From Chromera velia (lineage: Eukaryota > Sar > Chromeraceae): a stretch of 34,538 nucleotides of DNA. The stretch lies in the NCBI GenBank assembly GCA_018398765.1, contig JAHBMJ010000701.1:1-34538 (forward strand), written 5' to 3'. Made by a program: the position numbers and the translations under genes. Shown here piece by piece: positions 10,287 to 20,469 of the stretch. The notes beneath the pieces are model-generated. The model was given only the letters and a program-made list of their open reading frames with translations, had not been told where the DNA came from and made no database searches. Each line of letters begins with the position of its first letter. Position 1 is the stretch's first letter.

Positions 10287-12246
10287 GTCTTTCTTTCTCT
10301 CAATTAGTGCTTCATCGTTTTGCTGGAGGGTTTCGGTTGGTTTGTGTCCGATTCTGGCCCTCGAAAACTCCCCGCCACTGAAAATTCAAAATCAAAGCAG
10401 CCAAGTTACGTTCGTTTGTTTCCATGCATCTACCTATCAGTTCAATATACTACTTATTTGTGCATCAGCAGATGTACGAGAAAGAGAGTCAAAGAATCCA
10501 ATCACACAGACAAATTGCAAAGGTTAGAAAAGAATTTCTTCTCTTCTTCATGTCAGAACAGTCACTTTTTTATATTGTCCTCCTGCAATTCTACTATCTC
10601 GTGTATCTGCTTCCGCGCGCAGGTCCGAGCGCAGTGAAGGGCGAGGCCTTGCCACTGCTGCGTGACTTTCTGCATGGACGTTTGAGCTCTTCTCAGGAAA
10701 CAGGAGAGACGGGGCAGGGCGGGCAACAATCTGACCTCCCTCATTTGAAGCTCCTCACATTTGAAGGTTCGCCCCTCTTCGATCGTTTTGTGCAAAGGCT
10801 CTTCCTTCACATTTGAAGGACAAATTTTGTCCTAAGAAGCTTCAGCAAATGGATTGCATGAGAAAAAACACGCACCAGAGGGAATCAACTTTGTTTTCTC
10901 CCACATGAACGAAGCTAACGGTCTCAGATTGCAAGTGCTTGTGAGAACAAAACGGAAGAAAAAGTCCTGCATGATTCACGTCCACCGAAAAAACAAAGAG
11001 CAGACGATCGACCCTTTTCACACAACGGGAAAGCATGCAGTCAATCTTGCTTCGATTTCCATGCAGAGCCCGTCCACTCCAAATTTAAACGCTCGATCGA
11101 TCGATCGATGCCGTGAGAAATGACCCCAGCTGCCGTTTTCCTGTTCTGTGCAGGTGGGGACGCCTTGAAGTTTCTCTTTGACGATTTCCTGAGGAACGCA
11201 CAGCGTCTGCCTGCGGAGAAAATCGAGATCCGTCTGAGGAAGGCAGAATTGAGTGCCGACCATGCAACATCTCTTTGTGAAGGTCAAATTCCGTTTTCAC
11301 AAAATCTGATTCTCAGACCCATACGAGAGGCATGTGTGCCCCTGCTGAAGAGTTGTCAAACCAAGGAGGGCACAATGCCGCTCGGAGGGCTTCACTTGAA
11401 CTTTGATGACATTTCCTTCTTCGACCTCTGTTTCCTCCTGCATCATGGCCAGAAACAAGAATCTCTCTTCCCGGAGGCCATTAGGGGCTGTCTGCTGTCA
11501 GTCTCCTTCTCCCGTCCCCACTTTCACTCCCCCGTGACTACACAGCAAGGAGACATCGAAACGAAATTTCTCCAGAGATGGGCTTTGTTTGCCAATCTGC
11601 ACTTCAATCGATTGACGATGCTGGAGATTTGGCAAGCAAACAACCGGATGTTGCAAGATCTGGCGAGGTCAGTCGCATCAGGCAGGCTGCCCTCCTTAGA
11701 GAGATTGACTGTGAAGGAGGCGAAAGTGGGCAGAGAGGGGATGGAGTCGTTGTTCGGCCAGGGGGGTCCGGGACTTCCAAAAGTACAGCATCTGGACATG
11801 TCTCGGAACGGATACTTTTCCGACGGGTGGGAAGGCACGGAAGCCCTGATGAGAGGCCTGGGTGCAGGCAGGCTCCCATACTAAAAACCCTGAGGCTTGT
11901 GGGAGGGCACGTGCGTCGAGAGAGCATGCATAGGTTGGCAGAATCTCTTCGTTTGAACGAGCTACCCTCCCTTGAGCACCTGGACCTCCAGAAGAATTGG
12001 ATCAACAACACCCATGTGACCGCGTTTGTCGAAGCCCTAGAGGCCGCATCGCTTCCAAAGCTGCGTGTGCTGAATCTGTCCAATACGCAGATCGGTGAGA
12101 GAGGAGGCAGGGCACTTGCAGAAGCGATGAACGAAGGCAAACTAAAGGTGCTCTGGCAAAATGGTCACCTATTTCTTAGCTTGACTGCAGCCAATGGATT
12201 CAGGCAGGCGGCCTGGGATGCAAAATGTCTAAACACAAACCACTGA
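8194..12246 (+). CDS. leucine-rich-repeat protein, ribonuclease-inhibitor type, with a frame break
   Basis: Model exons: 8194-8224, 8315-8376, 8672-8812, 8846-8917, 9352-9391, 10066-10140, 10623-10766, 11154-12246. Phases match at every junction, and the last three introns are all phase 1. Exons 6-8 encode repeated LRR units of the NLR/RI type (SLKLGG...GEALPLLRDFL; LPSLERLTVKEAKVGREGMESL; LPKVQHLDMSRNG; LPSLEHLDLQKNWI; LPKLRVLNLSNTQIGERGGRALAEAM). The frame breaks near 11876-11884: the upstream frame hits TAA at 11882 just where the next repeat (LKTLRL) begins in another frame, consistent with loss of one base. After the last full repeat the protein trails off (LWQNGHLFLSLTAANG) into AT-rich DNA, so the 3' end looks truncated. 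LRR folds bind proteins; no specific partner can be inferred. It could be a live gene with an assembly error or a young pseudogene. The 33-nt intron 8813-8845 is unusually short. Confidence 0.6.
9412..9452. repeat. (TG)n microsatellite in LRR-gene intron
   Basis: A TG run lies shortly after the donor at 9392 of the intron 9392-10065. ACATACATAC-type repeats follow at about 9505-9540. Confidence 0.9.
9788..9864. repeat. GCTGGGAGGT minisatellite in intron
   Basis: About seven copies of a 10-11-bp unit GCTGGGAGGT, some with an inserted TT, lie in the intron 9392-10065 of the LRR gene. The G-rich sense strand interrupts an otherwise mixed intron. Confidence 0.85.
10195..10304. repeat. (TTTC)n microsatellite in LRR-gene intron
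   Basis: A nearly pure TTTC/TTTTC run follows shortly after the donor at 10141. Confidence 0.9.
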
Positions 12247-12887
12247 GAACTTAGATGAAAGCTAAGATGAAAGTGAAAAAATTGTACATTCAAATGATGT
12301 ATAAAAAAAAGTTTAAAATACCCTTCAACAACGTTTGAATTCACATTTTTATTTTTTTAAAAAATACATTTAAAACCATGCATGCATGCAGTAATAATTT
12401 GTTACTAAAATTATTATTTCTTTTGATTTCAGTAATCCTGAGTAATGATTGATTATTATCCAAGTCATTAATTAATCATCAAAATAATGATCAATTAATT
12501 TCAGATTAAACAATCATTATTGCTTTATCTTATGATGATAAAATAATAATTGTTCTAGTGATTCAAAAAGTTGTTAATGCAAACTTAATCGAGCCTGTAA
12601 ACCATGTACATTGATGCAGCTGAAAATTACTGTGATATTCATTAGTTCCATCTCGTATTAACCTTATCCTCCTATGAGTTCTCCATGTCTTCCCACGACC
12701 TTGCCTTATCCGGTAGGACTCTCGGAGTGGCTGATCGTCACTCCGTCTATAGGTGCCGTGGTGATATTGCAAATCGATCTACTCGGATCTAGAAATCCTA
12801 TAGTAGAAATCAATCAATCAATCAATCAATGTCTAACACTAGAAGTTTAGAAATAGACAGACGCCGATGGTGTATGATGATGATGAT

Positions 12888-12944
<57 letters not shown>

Positions 12945-12948
12945 ATCT

Positions 12949-12982
<34 letters not shown>

Positions 12983-13317
12983 TGTTTTACTAGCTAACAC
13001 TCAAAAGCTCACAACTAATATCATTCATTCAATCAATCAAATATCATTTTCAATCTAACTTTCAATCACTTTTTTTTTATTACATTATTTTAAAAAAATG
13101 ACCAATGACATCTAGAATGACATTGAAGTTCAAGTTAATAAGCTGTTCAAGCTATAGCCCACTGGCAAAAACGAGCCAAAAACTCATAGCTACAATTCAC
13201 ATATTGTTGAAGACAACATGTATATATGCAGGATATGTATCGTGTTTTATTTTTTTCTTTGTTTAACAATTTGTTCAACTCGAATAAAGTCGACAGTTTT
13301 GAATTGATACATACCAG
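12247..13317. repeat. AT-rich spacer with (AATC)n arrays
   Basis: No gene is visible. AATC arrays occupy about 12810-12831 and 12888-12980, separated by GATGGTGTATGATGATGATG (12866-12885), a motif that recurs at 21768 and in variant form at 23105. The LRR gene ends at the left edge of this spacer. Confidence 0.7.
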
Positions 13318-14471
13318 TAGTGGAAGAATGCGTACTCATATATCTATATCATTCTATGTCCCTTTCTATCTCTCTCGACTCTAAGCGCTCTTCAACCTGA
13401 CAAGTTTCTACATTTCTTCTCTAGATGTCTTCGTGTCTTCAGCGAGCAGTGTCTGAAAGGATTCTCCGGAATTCACCAGCGGAAGAGGAAAGATGAAAAA
13501 GAAAGAGGATCGCCTTGGCCAGCGGGGGTGCGGAACGGCGGCTGAGCCAAAGATACCGAGAAGAAAGTCTATATACATACGGAGGCGGTGTTATACTGAA
13601 GTCATGCAGCCAAGCAAACAAGAGAGGAAGAAAGAAAGATCAATCAAGAAAGGAGCGACCGAACGAGCGAGCAAGCAAGAAGGAAAGAAAAGAGGGAGGC
13701 AAGAAGAGAAAAAAACAGATAATTTGAACCTGAAGACCTCAAGCTGGGGCCTTTAACCATTCACTTCCTCTTCACCTGCAACAGACTGCACCGACACTCC
13801 GCAGAACCAGTGACAGGCTACCCCATCAGTGATTAGCATCGCAGCAGAGAACAGAATCAAGCGGTTGAAGGAAAGACGTGATGGCCAGGGGAGAAAACCT
13901 ATCCATTCTCCCATAGAGAGAATACTGCCCGCGGTTTCCTCTGAAGGAAAGATGATTCTCCCATGGGGTTCAAAACATCCATTTGTTCTTCTTTACTCCC
14001 TCAATTGCCACCTGTTCCGCGCTCCCCTTCTTTTCTTTTCTTTTCTTTTCTTTTGTTGACTCAACACAAGAAAGGTCCCACCAGCGACAAAGAGAAGCAA
14101 AGAGACAGACAGAGAGAGACAAAGACGCAGACTGACGGACCCGAACGTAAAGGCCGTGACCAAAGGACCAAAGGAAGGCCCACGCCGCCAAAAGGAAAAA
14201 AGGGAAGCAGATCCACTCCCAGAGACAACCAGGGGAGCAGGAGCAACGCCGCAGGCCCAACCAACGAACGAGCGAACGAATAACAGAGAGAGGCGAAGAA
14301 GCTAAACCAGCCGATCGATAGGTCGATCAATCCACGCACATGCGGACCCCGCCCGTCCTCGATGAGCATCGTTCCTCTGCCTGCACGCACACAAGCAGGC
14401 AGCTAGAATAAGGAGGGAGAAACGCAAAAGCACAAAAGCATATTATCAATACAATCAAGAGAAACGGCAAC
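13318..14471. repeat. tandem ~1.15-kb repeat, copy 1
   Basis: The word CTAAGCGCTC lies at 13381, 14525 and 15673 in the three copies, giving periods of 1144 and 1148 bp. The unit includes CTAG-ATGTCTTCGTGT, a purine-rich stretch, a (TTTTC)n run near 14031, GTTGACTCAACACAAG, and CCGATCGATAGGTCGATCAA. The frame starting at ATGTCTTCG (13425) stops after about 20 codons here, so no coding constraint shows. Confidence 0.9.
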
Positions 14472-15619
14472 AGGTAGAAGAATGCTTACTCATACCTCTA
14501 TATCCCTCTCTGTCTCTCTCAACTCTAAGCGCTCATCAACCTGACAAGTTTCTACATTTCTTCTCTAGATGTCTTCGTGTGTTCAGTGAGCAGTGTCTAA
14601 AAGGACTCTCCAGAATTCACCAGCGGAAGAGGAAAGACGAAAAAGAAAGAGGATCGCCTTGGCCAGCAGGGGTGCGGAATGGTGGCTGAGCCAAGGATAT
14701 CGAGAAGAAAGTCTACATACACATGGAGGCGGTGTTATACTGAAGTCATGCAGCCAAGCAAACAAGAGAGGAAGGAAAGAAGAAAGATCGATTAAAAAAG
14801 GAGCGACTGAACGAGCGAGCAAGCAAGAAGGAAAGAAAAGAGGGAGGTAAGAAGAGAAAAAAACAGATAATTTGAACCTGAAGATCTCAAGCTGGGGCCT
14901 TTCACCATTCACCTCCTTTTCGCCCGCAACAGACTGCACTGACACTCCACAGAAACATTGACAGGCTACCCCATCAGTCAGCAGCATCACAGTGGAGAAC
15001 AGAATCAAGCGGTTGAAGGAAAGACGTGATGGCCAGGGGAGAAAACCTATTCATTCTCCCATAGAGAGAAGACTGCCCGCGGTTTCCTCTGAAGGAAAGA
15101 TGATTCTCCCTTGGGGTTCAAAACATCCGTTTGTTCTTCTCTACTCCCTCAATTGCCACCTGTTCCGCGCTCCCCTTCTTTTCTTTTCTTTTCTTTTCTT
15201 TTGTTGACTCAACACAAGAAAGGTCCCACCAGTGACAAAGAGAAGCAAAGAGACAGATAGAGAGAGACAGAGACGTAGGCTGACGGACCTGAACGCAAAG
15301 GCCGTGACCAAAGGACCAAAGGAAGGCCCACGCCGCCAAAAGGAAAAAAGGGAAGCAGATCCACTCCTAGAGACAACCAGAGGAGCAGGAGCAACGCCGC
15401 AGGCCCAACCAACGAACGAGCGAACAAACAACAGAGAGAGGTGAAGAAGCTAAACCAGCCGATCGATAGGTCGATCAATCCACGCACATGCGGACCCCGC
15501 CCGTCCTCGATGAGCATCGTTCCTCTGCCTGCACGCATACAGGCAGGCAGCCAGAACAAGGAGGAAGAAACATAAAAGCACAAAAGCATATTATTAATAC
15601 AATCAGAAGAAATGGCAAC
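14472..15619. repeat. tandem ~1.15-kb repeat, copy 2
   Basis: Matches copy 1 throughout, with scattered substitutions and small indels, and copy 3 more closely. The frame equivalent to ATGTCTTCG here reaches a stop at codon 7 (CAG-TGA), so any ORF in the family is not conserved. Confidence 0.9.
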
Positions 15620-16546
15620 AGGTGGAAGAATGCTTACTTATACCTCTATGTCCCTCTCTGTCTCTCTCAACTCTAAGCGCTCATCAACCTGACAAGTTTC
15701 TACATTTCTTCTCTAGATGTCTTCGTGTCTTCAGCGAGCAGTGTCTGAAAGGACTCTCCGGAATTCACCAGCGGAAGAGGAAAGACGAAAAAGAAAGAGG
15801 ATCGCCTTGGCCAGCAGGGGTGCGGAACGGCGGCTGAGCCAAGGATACCGAAAAGAAAGTTTACATACACACGGAGGTGGTGTTATACTGAAGTCATGCA
15901 GCCAAGCAAACAAGAGAGGAAGGAAGGAAGGAAGAAAGAAAGATCGATCAAGAAAGGAGCGACCGAACGAGCGAGCAAGCAAGAAGGAAAGAAAGGAGGG
16001 AGGGAAGAAGAGAAAAAAACAGATAATTTGAACCTGAAGACCTCAAGCTGGGGCCTTTCACCATTCATCTCCTCTTCGCTCGCAACAGACTGCACCGACA
16101 CTCCGCAGAACCACTGACAGGCTACCCCATCAGTGATCAGCATCACAGCAGAGAACAAAATCAAGCGGTTGAAGGAAAAATGTGATAGCCAGGGGAGAAA
16201 ACCTATTCATTCTCCCTGGAGAGAAGACTGCCCGCGGTTTCCTCTGAAGGAAAGATGATTCTCCCTTGGGGTTCAAAACATCCGTTTGTTCTTCTCTACT
16301 CCCTCAATTGCCACCTGTTCCGCGCTCCCCTTCTTTTCTTTTCTTTTCTTTTCTTTTGTTGACTCAACACAAGAAAGGTCCCACCAGCGATAAAGAGAAG
16401 CAAAGAGACAGACAGAGAGAGACAGAGACGCAGGCTGACGGACCTGAACGCAAAGGCCGTGACCAAAGGACCAAAGGAAGGCCCACGCCGCCAAAAGGAA
16501 AAAAGGGAAGCAGATTTACTCCCAGAGACAACCAAGGGAACAGGAG
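15620..16546. repeat. tandem ~1.15-kb repeat, copy 3 (3'-truncated)
   Basis: Follows copies 1 and 2 until GACAACCAAGGGAACAGGAG and then diverges, so it lacks roughly the last 230 bp of the unit. Only this copy has an uninterrupted frame from ATGTCTTCG (15717-16031, 104 codons, Lys/Arg/Glu-rich), which I regard as chance. Confidence 0.9.
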
Positions 16547-16590
16547 GAAGGTCATTCATCAGTCTAACAAACCAACGAACCCATTAAAGG

Positions 16591-17109
16591 TTGGTCGGAA
16601 GGAGGGACGCGATGAATTCAAACCTTCTTCCTGATCCATCAATCCACGCAGAGACGGTGTCACCGAATATTGTCCTCTCCATCCCTGTATGGATACAGGT
16701 AGGGGGCGGCTATGAGAAATATCAAGCGCAAAAGAAGAGGACAGAAAAGGGGAAGACAGCCGAAGGTATCAGAACGATTCCTCACACCTGTCATTTTCCT
16801 CTTTGTATCAAATCTCTCTTCTTTTCAGGAGGTACTCGTGTTGTCCTCATGTCTTTGTTGCAAAGGTTCCAGGAGAGTCGGCAGATTTCAGCAGATGAAA
16901 CCTGTCACACAGCAGAAGGCTGCACTAGCATATGCTGGCAAGTCTCCTGCAGGTTGGACGTTTTCGTGCGTGATTTCCTCCCCCCTGTTCCCCCTGTTGC
17001 GACATGTTGCGACCAGACTGAACCTGCATGCTATCAATTTAATTTCCTGATGAGTCCGGTTTCACTAGCTTTCACAGGGTCGCATAAAGATGTAGATTCC
17101 AAGCAGTAA
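16591..17109 (+). CDS. hypothetical protein, weak support
   Basis: An open frame of 172 codons starts just past the tandem repeat. Part of it (about 16766-16828) looks like an in-frame intron: GTATCA donor, pyrimidine-rich end and CTTTTCAG acceptor. Removing it gives a basic stretch (KYQAQKKRTEKGKTAEG) joined to a probable helix (TRVVLMSLLQRFQESRQIS) and a Cys-rich segment. No family is recognised. It could be a gene fragment or chance. Confidence 0.22.
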   Translation: MVGRRDAMNSNLLPDPSIHAETVSPNIVLSIPVWIQVGGGYEKYQAQKKRTEKGKTAEGIRTIPHTCHFPLCIKSLFFSGGTRVVLMSLLQRFQESRQISADETCHTAEGCTSICWQVSCRLDVFVRDFLPPVPPVATCCDQTEPACYQFNFLMSPVSLAFTGSHKDVDSKQ

Positions 17110-17220
17110 AGTGATGATTGAGGGTTAATACGGGTTTGGTGGAGGACAGTTGTCACTGAGTTGTAGAATAGTTGTATTAATAGATAGCGTGGATAGTTAG
17201 TTGCGGACGTTTGACATCGT

Positions 17221-17420
17221 TTGACAGTGCGACATTTTCACGTGACGGTTACGTTTTTTTTCTGTTTCCGGGCCATTCGCACGTCCCGGAAAGCGGAGGC
17301 CTGCATGCGAATGCATGGGGGGCACATGGGGGCACTTGATTATAAAGACAATGCACGCAGGAGGGCAACATGGAGGATCATGGAGGGCAATGGAGGGCAT
17401 CGATCCGCCAGCATATCTGT
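17221..17420 (+). repeat. dispersed repeat copy 3 (core) and GGAGGGCA-type short repeats
   Basis: TTTCCGGGCCATTCGCACG at 17264 matches the core of the repeats at 199-217 and 7817-7835. It is followed by TCCCGGAAAGCGG, which is partly the inverse complement of the core's own TTTCCGGG, then by GGGGGCACTTGA. Several ATGGAGG / GGAGGGCA words follow (17360-17400). No gene is evident. Confidence 0.5.
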
Positions 17421-17750
17421 CTTTCACGTTCTTTCTCTATAAGCATCTCCAAGCTAAGCAAGCTTCTCAGTGACGATTTTCACCTCACCTCACTTCTTCA
17501 GCCAAAATCTCTCTGGACCACCTTGATTTGCGGGCACATACTCCACATTCTGCTTTTCCTACGCGACAAGGGTAGCAGAGGGTGGCAGACTCAGTCTGCC
17601 TGGTCCTTCTGGTGAAAACACCAAAGGAACTTTTTTCTGTTGTATTGATCGCTGCTCTGAACTCAGATTTCTGGGAACTGCCAACGTATATTCCTGTTGG
17701 TCGTTTCGTTTTTCTGTGCAATTAGCGAACGATAGGCCTTTCCGAGCAGA

Positions 17751-18860
17751 ATGTCTGAGAAAGGTCCTCCACCCCTTCTTGGGCAGAGTCCTCTGCAACA
17801 GGAGAGCCAGACAGGGGACTTCGGCAGCAGAAGAGCAAGACAGAACGATCCTCCGTCTATCTACATGTGCGTGGCGGGAGGTATACAAACCGATGGGGGC
17901 CCTGCTGCCTCGCAACAGAATGGGGTTGATGCGGGCTTCCTCCCTGTTCCTCCTACAGGGCCACTGGGCGTCTCCCCGATGGTTGTTGGGGCAGTGGCAG
18001 GGATGGGCGGGCCTGCTGAGGTGGCGAAGTGGGAAAATGCAATCAGCAAGCAGAGCTCGAACTGCTTGTCTGAGCTCCCTGATCTCAACCCCCCGAGAAC
18101 GGATGTCCTCTGCAGTGATGTAGAGTCCAAGTACAACTTTAATTCCTTCCTCCAGGTGGATCATCAGGAGCAGGGGCGGGCCCTGCTCCAGAATGCCCCC
18201 ATAATCATGAATGATCCAGGCCCCGCTAACTCTGTCTCTCCCCTCCCCTCAGGTGTCGTAGGGGTCTGTGGCTCCCCACCCTCAGCCTGTCGGAGTCGGA
18301 CCTCGAACCGCCGGAGCGCGGTGTCGCACAAGAGAAATTTCAGGTCAGGGGAGAAAGACAAAATGGGGTGACAGACAGAAGACTCCATGGAACGTGATTC
18401 CAAGGTCTAATATGCTTGCCATGCACCCCTTGTATGCAGTCCCCAGATAGAGAGCAATATGTTTTTGCGTATGATTTCTTGCCCCTAAGGATTGAATTTC
18501 TGTTAACCACGCAGCCTGTTGCTTTTTCATATATTTCTGTGTTGCACATTCTGGGAGTAAAACAAAAACTATCAAGTATATGTCTCCTTTTTTCATCCCA
18601 TCCTCTTTCCTCCCTGCCTTCCCCCTCGCACTCACAATTTGCAGGCAGAGACAGTCTACAAAAACAGATCTGGTGAGTCAAGCGTCCACTGCAGCAATCA
18701 ATTCATCGGACAGTCTGTCAGTGATCCGCGTTTGCAGGAAGTGCATATGGAAGGGCATTCCGGCTACCTCTTCTGTCCTCTCTGCCTTCTCAAGCTTTCC
18801 CGCTTTCTTTTTTTGTTTTCCTCGTCGACGAATAACGGCTGCAGTAGACCCGCGCTCTGA
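17751..18860 (+). CDS. hypothetical protein (3 exons), Pro/Ser-rich with C-terminal CPLC motif
   Basis: Model exons: 17751-18343, 18645-18672 (a 28-nt micro-exon) and 18738-18860. Phases fit (2, then 0) and the stop is TGA at 18858. Product 247 residues. The start ATG opens MSEKGPPPLLGQSPLQQ; residues 1-197 are low-complexity and Pro/Gly/Ser-rich with a short conserved-looking stretch (VAKWENAISKQSSNCLSELP). The last exon encodes HSGYLFCPLCLLKLSRF, whose CxxC pair could be half of a zinc-binding site. No signal peptide or clear membrane segment is visible. No family is recognised, so the function is unknown. A competing frame from 17716 lacks these features. The next gene lies 0.6 kb downstream on the same strand beyond a CT-rich tract. 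Confidence 0.4.
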
Positions 18861-18865
18861 CTGAT

Positions 18866-19112
18866 CAGGTCTCCCTCCTTCCTCCCTCCCTCCCCCTCCT
18901 CCCTTCCTCCCTTCCACCCTCCCTCTCTCCCCCCTTCCCATCCCTCTCTCTCTCCCCCCCACCATCCTTGTCTCTCTCCCTCCCTTCCTGCCTTCCTCTC
19001 TCTCTTCCCCGCTCCCTTCTTCCCTCCCTCCCTTTTTCCCTCCCTTTCTCCCTCCCTCTCTGAGACTCCCTCCCCCCCTCCCTCCCTCTCTCCCTTCCTC
19101 CCCCTCCCCTTC
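18866..19112. repeat. CT-rich low-complexity tract
   Basis: Nearly pure pyrimidine on the plus strand, built from CCCTCCCTCC, CTTCCTCC and CTCTCTCC words. The minus-strand Gly/Arg/Glu-rich open frames here are composition artefacts. It lies between two plus-strand gene models. Confidence 0.9.
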
Positions 19113-19464
19113 GATATAGTTTCGAGTGCAGTGCGCTTTTGTTTCTCCCCTTTTCTTGCCGTTTTCAATCAACTCAAAGTGATCTGGTGTCAAGACGTGA
19201 AAGGCCGGCCGTTTTGGGCAAAAATAGAAGCGGTGCTTGAGTTTTGATCTTCGGCGTCTGAGCCGCGTCTCCCCGCGGCCCCACTTTGCATTTTTTTAAT
19301 TTTCGCTAGAATTTTCGTGATTTCATCCCTTCCCAGTCTTCTCAGTGCTGACTTGAGAAGATCTGATTGAACGGATAAGTAAAAAAGACACAGTCTGTTT
19401 GCGTGTAACGTATGTTTTTGCCCTTGTCTATGTCGGTACGCTTCACGTATATTTTTGAACGTAT

Positions 19465-20469
19465 ATGTCTTCAATGACCATGCAGCAGGCCGACAGTGAC
19501 TCAGAGGGAGACGTCGGACAGCCAGGAGATCCACGGGAAGCCCCGGCCTCCTGCCGTCCCCCTCTCTCAGACTGCCTCCGAGTCGGCTCCTCCACCGATG
19601 AGCCCACTGAAGTAGCTCTACCAGAACAGTCAGTCAGTGCCAAGGCCCTCGAGACTGAGTGCCCGGCCAGTCGAGAAGGTGACCGAGCCCCCTCACAGAT
19701 GGGCCCCCCGACTACCAGAGACCCGGTGGCGGTTACTGTGAAGCATCTCGAAACCGGACATACCTAAGAGTTCCCTTCCATGCGCAAGTGTGCACTGGCT
19801 CTCGACTTTAACCCAGGTACTGTGAGCTGGGCTGTGAGGTTTGGAGTGGGGGAGGGGAGTCAGACAAACACGACCAGAGGCTTAATTCTCCTTCACGAAG
19901 ACAGTCACTGTGATATCGACAGCTTCTGAGAATGACGGCCGGGGGAGGGGTGAGAAGAGAACTGCTGCGTGTGCGGCTTCCCAACCCAAAAGCATCAAAG
20001 GCGATTCCACGGCGTGGGTTGCCTGGTGGCTGGGTGACGGTGGGCGTCGATACAAGTCAGGTCTTAGAAGGCTTTCAGCATTGCGAAGCTAGGACACGAT
20101 GAGGCACGATTGAAGGCCCTCCAGTGCCGAGTTGAGAAAGTCCCGACAGACACCACCACAGCCGTCGCCCTCGAGGAAATGAAGTACAAAATCAATTCCA
20201 AGAGGGTGCGGTTGGGGGATGCATCTCTCAATTCGATTCTCAGCCGTGAGGAGGTGCTGGCGTAAGTCAGCGCTGCTTCCAGAGCGAATGGGACTGTTCG
20301 ACCTGAGGTTCTGGAACTTCTCGCTTCTCACACCGCATCGATTGGCTGTCCTCCGGGTCACGTCGTGGTCCGGAAGCAGAACAAGGTCACAGGGGAGGCG
20401 AAGTTCTTCTTCATGCCTCTCCAGGCCGCCCCATCTGAGAGGAACAAAAAGCCTCGCCAACAGTACTAA
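19465..20469 (+). CDS. AP2/ERF (ApiAP2-like) domain protein with two candidate ultrashort introns
   Basis: Model exons: 19465-19678, 19905-20055, 20079-20261, 20283-20469; 244 residues, stop TAA at 20467. Residues 1-71 are acidic/Ser-Pro-rich (DSDSEGDVGQPGD). Around residues 105-145 the sequence AWVAWWLGDGGRRY|NIAKLGHDEARLKALQ fits the AP2 pattern W-x-A-x-W...G-x-R-x-(F/Y)-x-(V/I)-x-K-x-G-x-x-E-A-x-x-x-A. AP2 domains bind DNA and are the main transcription-factor family of apicomplexans and chromerids; that role is inferred here. The C-terminal ~100 residues are unassigned. The domain is continuous only if 20056-20078 (23 nt, GTCAGG...TTTCAG) is removed. The downstream frame has one TAA that vanishes if 20262-20282 (21 nt, GTAAGT...TTCCAG) is removed. 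Both could instead be disabling mutations. The first intron 19679-19904 is tentative. Confidence 0.5.

Noticed and set aside
13493..16031. Lys/Arg/Glu-rich ORFs in each ~1.15-kb tandem copy
   Set aside because: Frames are broken at different places in each copy and reflect purine-rich composition.
18678..19193. Long minus-strand Gly/Arg/Glu-rich open frames
   Set aside because: They are the complement of a CT-rich low-complexity tract, which rarely yields stops; there is no start, splice or domain evidence.
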